In this document: positions 62,306 to 64,000 of the stretch, piece after piece
Layout: the number at the start of each line of letters is the position of its first letter
Numbering within the stretch: position 1 is the stretch's first letter
From: Halichondria panicea
Lineage: Eukaryota; Porifera; Demospongiae; Suberitida; Halichondriidae
NCBI RefSeq assembly: GCF_963675165.1
Contig: NC_087392.1
Location: 3,177,001-3,241,000, forward strand
Length of the DNA: 64,000 nucleotides
Reading direction: 5' to 3'
Position numbers and translations under genes: made by a program
The notes under the pieces: generated by a model
Told to the model about the DNA's origin: nothing
Databases searched by the model: none
What the model saw: only the letters and a program-made list of their open reading frames with translations

Positions 62306-63550
62306 GGACCCAACTGACCAAACGTTAAACGTTCTCCTCGACAATTTGAAGGATGTACAATTATCACAGATGTTGAATTAAAAGAGCGAAAGCAGGGTGT
62401 TTGTCGGGAATTAAAGTGCACCAACCGAAATGAAAGGCAGCACCACAATGAAAAGATTGCTGCAAAATAGGCCTATCAATACGTATATATCCATGGCGGG
62501 ATCTGAGTCACAACAAGCGCCGTCACTTGAGATTACTGCTGATGTGTCCTGCCGTTGCACTTTAAATGACTTAACGTATGATTTTATTTTACATTTGTAA
62601 TAAACTGCAGGGAAAACTTGAAGGAGGGAGCTACTTTGAAAGAATGTCAGAGATTTGTTTACATCCGTAGCTATTTTCTGGATTGAACATTTCTTCGGAA
62701 CATTATGATGGCATTGCTGCTGCTCTTAGGGAGGCAGAATCAAGGTTTTGCTACTCCTCGCACATGCACGACTGTATGCAGGAAATCTTGGTGACTTAAT
62801 GGTAATGACTATTGCAAACGCTACCACTGTCCCACTATTCCTTCTTTGAGTACACCAATGCATATAGATAAATGTTCCTGTGGTAGAAAAAGCAGCTCAT
62901 GTGATAATTGTAGGTGCCCATGTGCCCATGTGCAAGACGAAAAGTTCAATGTTCGGACCACTACCATGTACTAAGAAAATTGTATGACAAAAAATACTTG
63001 GCCAGTGTAAATGACTATAATTTGCTCATCCGGTTCACACCATGTATACGGGAGCTTCTCAATTGTGCCAATCGATGACCGAAGTTTAAGATTCATTACC
63101 AATTATTTTTAAAAGCTATTCTCATGTTGCAATACAATAATCCGGTCACCCTTGGGACCATGCAGCTTGGCCGGAATAGCGAAGTACCAGTAAATGGCCG
63201 CGGCTAAAATGCGATTCTACCTCGAATACAAATGCATTTGTATTCGAGGTAGGGTCGCATTTTAGCATTTGTATTCGAGGTAGGATCGCCGCGGCCATTT
63301 AGCGGTTCTGTCTGAGAGATTGTACACAAATCAATACAGTAACTACAGACACTTGTATGGAAGTAGATCTATATGTAAAAGTGTAAAAGCGTATGTCTTG
63401 ATTGACAATAAAAAGATGTTATTTGATTCGAAACAGTCACCATTTTGGTAGCTTCAGATACATGTCCTCGAGGACACAGATTCAGTGTAGCTTTTGATTT
63501 TCAAAGGTGGTGGTGCCAATACATCATCATCATCATCGTCATCGCCATAA
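62306..63550. other. Non-coding stretch with a cysteine-rich relic and a palindrome
   Basis: No gene is recognised. Around 62865-62945 a + strand reading gives a short cysteine cluster (KCSCGRKSSSCDNCRCPCA) that ends at a stop, probably a transposon-borne Cys motif. A three-arm palindrome lies at 63192-63300. Confidence 0.4.
63192..63300. repeat. Palindrome with a duplicated arm (AAATGGCCGCGG ends)
   Basis: The left arm AAATGGCCGCGGCTAAAATG, then ACCTCGAATACAAATG, is followed at once by its inverted copy (CATTTGTATTCGAGGTAGGG, TCGCATTTTAG) and then by a second partial inverted copy ending CCGCGGCCATTT. CAG immediately precedes the left arm, so it could be a collapsed terminal inverted repeat of a CAGT-ended element. 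Confidence 0.7.
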
Positions 63551-64000
63551 TCATTTTTTCAGTATCACTAATTGGCTCAGAAGAATTACCAAGTTCTCCA
63601 AGAAAATCTTATTCCCAATGTGGATTGTCCATACCTGTGGATTGTCCATATCAAAACAGTCACTATGAGAAACGAAAGTTTCAAATGAACAGTGATCATC
63701 TCCATGTGTTTGTTGCATTAGATCCAACAGCTCAGTATCTGTTTGTGGATCCAGATCGAGAAATGGATCTACTGTAATACATTGTTGCTGTACTACTACA
63801 TTCAGATCATTGTCAAGTATACCAGCTTTCCGAAAACACTTAGTAATCACAGCAATCCATTGAATTGCACGGATCGACTTAACAATTTCAGTTGCAGTTG
63901 AGCATTTCGTAACAATGTATCGCATGAACAGTTTTCTATAGCATGTTTTAAAATTCATGATGATTCCAAGATCTAGCGGCTGCAGTTTTGAAGTTGTGTT
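63551..64000 (-). mobile_element. Tigger/pogo-type DDE transposase gene, C-terminal end (continues beyond window)
   Basis: The minus-strand frame is open from the window edge to the stop at 63551. It begins with SKLQPLDLGIIMNFK, the block holding the third catalytic Asp of Tigger/Jerky-type DDE transposases, and goes on with YRKLFMRYIV and AIQWIAVITKCFRKAGIL, the helical segment that follows in this family. The tail is acidic (HGDDHCSFETF). The N-terminal DNA-binding part and the first two catalytic Asp residues lie outside the window. No frameshift is seen in the visible 150 codons. Confidence 0.75.

Overview
This is a stretch of an animal nuclear genome. It has spliceosomal genes with short AT-rich introns and GT-AG junctions, metazoan-type proteins, and a dense load of small inverted-repeat transposons with poly-TA and ACATGTACATGTA-like filler. 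The style, together with a PRD-class homeobox and clear but diverged orthologues of vertebrate genes, suggests a demosponge. That is an inference and the species is not determined. All exon models were read by eye from splice sites, reading phase and family similarity.

Layout. (1) 3-13802, + strand: 34 exons encoding the C-terminal 2554 residues of the giant E3 ubiquitin ligase MYCBP2 (PAM/Highwire/RPM-1), from inside the second PHR domain to the natural stop; the 5' half lies before the window. (2) 14819-18778, - strand: at least five exons of an MMTAG2 (C1orf35) homologue, convergent with MYCBP2; its first exon was not found. (3) 18779-24491: about 5.7 kb with no recognised gene, packed with MITEs, inverted repeats and one degenerate tandem repeat. 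(4) 24504-35309, + strand: an 11-exon gene for transcription factor IIIA (GTF3A) with all nine zinc fingers and long transposon-filled introns. (5) 35829-36738, + strand: a two-exon aristaless/ARX-like homeobox gene. (6) 37323-59409, - strand: a 13-exon NUP54 nucleoporin gene, convergent with the homeobox gene, with very large repeat-rich introns and an N-terminal region without FG dipeptides. (7) 59550-64000: transposon territory with a CCGTATAG-type MITE, a GC-richer tandem repeat, a decayed DIRS-like tyrosine-recombinase retrotransposon, an odd palindrome, and the end of a Tigger/pogo transposase gene running off the right edge.

The genes do not form an operon or one pathway; they are neighbouring housekeeping and developmental loci (ubiquitin signalling, nuclear speckle-type protein, 5S rRNA transcription, homeobox regulation, nuclear pore). 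The most informative points are the conserved cysteine-relay residues of MYCBP2 outside animals with nerves, the FG-less NUP54, and a layered record of transposon insertions. In that record several elements have intact target-site duplications or sit inside one another, so relative ages can be read.
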